Source of the DNA: JAOUEA01 sp046732015
GTDB lineage: Bacteria > Actinomycetota > UBA4738 > HRBIN12
Direction: 5' to 3'
DNA length: 6,675 bases
NCBI GenBank assembly: GCA_046732015.1
Contig: JBKPMF010000203.1
Span: 1 to 6,675 of the forward strand
Shown here: positions 5,455 through 6,675 of the stretch, in pieces
Layout: each line of letters opens with the position of its first letter
How positions within the stretch are numbered: position 1 is the first letter of the stretch
Position numbers and translations under genes: made by a program
Notes under the pieces: generated by a model
Told to the model about the DNA's origin: nothing
The model's input: the letters and a program-made list of their open reading frames with translations, nothing else
The model's database searches: none

Positions 5455-6288
5455 CTATCCGGCTCTCTGGCGGAGCCCTGGGAAGGCGCTTCGTGCGTTC
5501 TCCGCGGTGGCGATGACGATCTTTTCCACATCGTCATCGCGCACACGTGCGATCTCGGCGATCGTGAGCATGACGTTCGCCGGTTCGTTGTTCGAGCCGC
5601 GCAGCTTCTGCGGCGACAGGAACGGCGAGTCGGTCTCGACGACGATGCGATCGAGGTCGACCGCGACCGCGGCTTGTCGAAGGTGTTCGTTCTTCGGGTA
5701 CGTCACGTTGCCGGCGAAGCTGATCCAGTAGCCGCGTGCGGCGCACTCGCGTGCGATCGCGGCGTCGCCGCTGAAGCAGTGGATCACGACTCGCTCGGCG
5801 GAACCCTCATCGAGGACTCGAAGGACGTCGGGCCAGGCGTCGCGGACGTGGACCACCATCGGCTTGCCGGTCTCGTTCGACAAGGCGATGTGGGTCTGCA
5901 GCACCCGGATCTGATCCACGGCGGGCGAGTGCATCCGGAAATAGTCGAGGCCGCACTCCCCCACACCGATCACGCGTGCGTCGTGGAGCAGTTCCTCGAT
6001 CCGTGCCGAGGCCGCCTGATCGAAGTCGGAGGCATCGTGCGGGTGCATGCCCGCGGTGGCGAACACACCCTCGAGGGAATCGGCCAGTTCGGCCGATCGA
6101 GCGCTCGTCGCGGGGTCGACACCGACGCAGATCAGCCGGTCGACTCCGGCGGCCTTCGCGGTCTCGACCACTTGTGCAGGTTCGTGGTCGAGCAGGAACA
6201 GGTGGCAGTGGGTGTCCACCGCCCCGGTGTCAGTCCCTGGTTGAAGGTTCTGGTCGCTCACGAGCGGCGAGCTTACAAGGGTCTCCAC
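5455..6288 (-). CDS. tatD: TatD family metal-dependent hydrolase/deoxyribonuclease
   Basis: The 277-residue protein is a complete TatD-type TIM-barrel amidohydrolase, a family of two-metal nucleases with reported 3'-5' exonuclease activity in DNA repair and turnover. Metal-ligand positions are all present: DTHCH (25-29, H27 and H29), GECGLDY (110-116, E111), VVHVRDA (H147), HCFSG (170-174, H170) and VETDSPFL (217-224, D220). GMHPHD (80-85) is also a family hallmark. The first 22 residues are longer than usual. The GTG at 6288 has no clear Shine-Dalgarno sequence; GTG 6261 or GTG 6219, the latter only two codons before THCH, are alternatives. It follows metG by 109 bases, and the metG-tatD pairing is conserved in many Gram-positive bacteria. 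It is probably active, since no key residue is missing. Confidence 0.94.
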   Translation of the reverse strand: METLVSSPLVSDQNLQPGTDTGAVDTHCHLFLLDHEPAQVVETAKAAGVDRLICVGVDPATSARSAELADSLEGVFATAGMHPHDASDFDQAASARIEELLHDARVIGVGECGLDYFRMHSPAVDQIRVLQTHIALSNETGKPMVVHVRDAWPDVLRVLDEGSAERVVIHCFSGDAAIARECAARGYWISFAGNVTYPKNEHLRQAAVAVDLDRIVVETDSPFLSPQKLRGSNNEPANVMLTIAEIARVRDDDVEKIVIATAENARSAFPGLRQRAG

Positions 6289-6305
6289 ATACGGTCGATG
6301 CGGGG

Positions 6306-6321
6306 AGCTTCACGTGAAACA
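6306..6321. promoter_or_regulatory. parS-like ParB-binding site
   Basis: The 16-mer matches the parS consensus TGTTTCACGTGAAACA at 14 of 16 positions, differing only at the 1st and 3rd bases. It contains the perfect 10-bp core TTCACGTGAA (6309-6318). It lies in the metG-tatD gap, not in a gene as called. This consensus is shared by Bacillus, Streptomyces and mycobacteria, where ParB loads at such sites to organise and segregate the origin region. The parAB genes are not in the window, so function is inferred from sequence alone. Confidence 0.7.
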
Positions 6322-6356
6322 CGAATCCGGCAAGCCTCACCCCCGAGTGAAGGCGT

Positions 6357-6365
6357 GGTGGATAA
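6357..6365 (-). promoter_or_regulatory. DnaA-box-like 9-mer
   Basis: On the minus strand TTATCCACC matches the DnaA box TTATCCACA at 8 of 9 positions. It lies 35 bases from the parS-like site, in the same intergenic gap. A single box is not an origin, and an 8-base match is expected by chance about once in several such windows, so weight comes mainly from its position. Confidence 0.3.
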
Positions 6366-6397
6366 CTCGGGCGCGGCCGGATGGGCCCGCCAGCCGG

Positions 6398-6675
6398 CTA
6401 TTCGGCCTCGAGGCGGGGGAACAGCGACTCGCCTTTGGTGGTGGAGATACCCACCTCGAGGCCTCCCCACTCCGCCGAGGCGGGCACGCGCTGACCCTCG
6501 AGTGAGGCCGTCTGTCCGAGCTGGCTCCACAGGCGCCCGGCGGCCGCCGGCATGATCGGAGAGATCAGGACGGCGAGGATCCGGAGGGTCTCGGCGCTGG
6601 CGTACAGGACGCTCGCGAGCTCCTCGCGCTTGGTCTCGTCCTTCGCGAGCTTCCAGGGTTCGGTCTCCACCAGGT
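6398..6675 (-). CDS. metG: Methionyl-tRNA synthetase, C-terminal fragment (5' part outside window)
   Basis: The last 92 or so codons are present. The fragment starts LVETEPWKLAKDE, the conserved helix of the MetRS anticodon-binding domain, where the PWKLAK-type motif is a hallmark. ASAETLRILAVLISPIMPAA and RLWSQLG follow as further helices of the same alpha-bundle. It ends GESLFPRLEAE, with no C-terminal EMAP/Trbp111 tRNA-binding extension, consistent with the shorter actinobacterial type. The class I catalytic motifs (HIGH, KMSKS) would be in the missing N-terminal part. MetRS charges tRNA-Met in the cytoplasm. The gene reads leftward towards tatD; the 109-base gap is fairly long for a tight operon and holds the parS-like and DnaA-like sites. 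Confidence 0.93.
   Translation of the reverse strand, partial: LVETEPWKLAKDETKREELASVLYASAETLRILAVLISPIMPAAAGRLWSQLGQTASLEGQRVPASAEWGGLEVGISTTKGESLFPRLEAE

Noticed and set aside
5674..6555. Plus-strand open frame opposite tatD and metG
   Set aside because: It crosses two real genes and the parS-like gap, and its composition is typical of GC-rich shadow.

Overview
This is a GC-rich, gene-dense bacterial chromosome segment, most likely from an actinobacterium. GC content, frequent GTG starts and gene order suggest this. I lean towards Acidimicrobiia or a related lineage from the style of the cell-wall protein, but that is inference. Most genes are on the minus strand, so they read right to left.

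Right half (about 6675 down to 1813, minus strand): the 3' end of metG (methionyl-tRNA synthetase), tatD (metal-dependent nuclease/hydrolase), a membrane-anchored cell-wall protein (DUF348-like, G5 and RlpA-like barrel), rsmA/ksgA (16S rRNA dimethyladenosine transferase), ispE (CDP-methylerythritol kinase), a GNAT acetyltransferase and tRNA-Gln(UUG). The order metG-tatD-(DUF348/G5 protein)-rsmA-ispE matches mycobacterial metS-tatD-rpfB-ksgA-ispE and resembles the Bacillus metS-yabD-yabE-ksgA-ispE region. Here the RpfB/YabE position holds a protein ending in an RlpA-like domain instead of an Rpf lysozyme-like domain. The rsmA-ispE and ispE-GNAT junctions are both 4-base GTGA overlaps, so these genes are probably translationally coupled. 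The cell-wall gene has its own candidate promoter and a structured leader.

The 109-base gap between metG and tatD holds a 14/16 match to the ParB-binding parS palindrome and a near-consensus DnaA box. This is the most notable non-coding signal in the window and hints that the region may lie in the origin-proximal domain.

Left part (1813 down to 1): a small VOC/glyoxalase-fold protein on the minus strand meets, tail to tail, a plus-strand gene for an exported RCC1-like propeller protein. That protein has seven exact-length 37-residue repeats, each with a Cys pair, and an Ig-like C-terminal domain. Divergent from it, a minus-strand gene cut by the window edge looks like the start of a minimal nucleotidyltransferase.

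No mobile element, CRISPR array, rRNA or obvious novel defence system is visible. No stretch over 300 bases lacks a gene.
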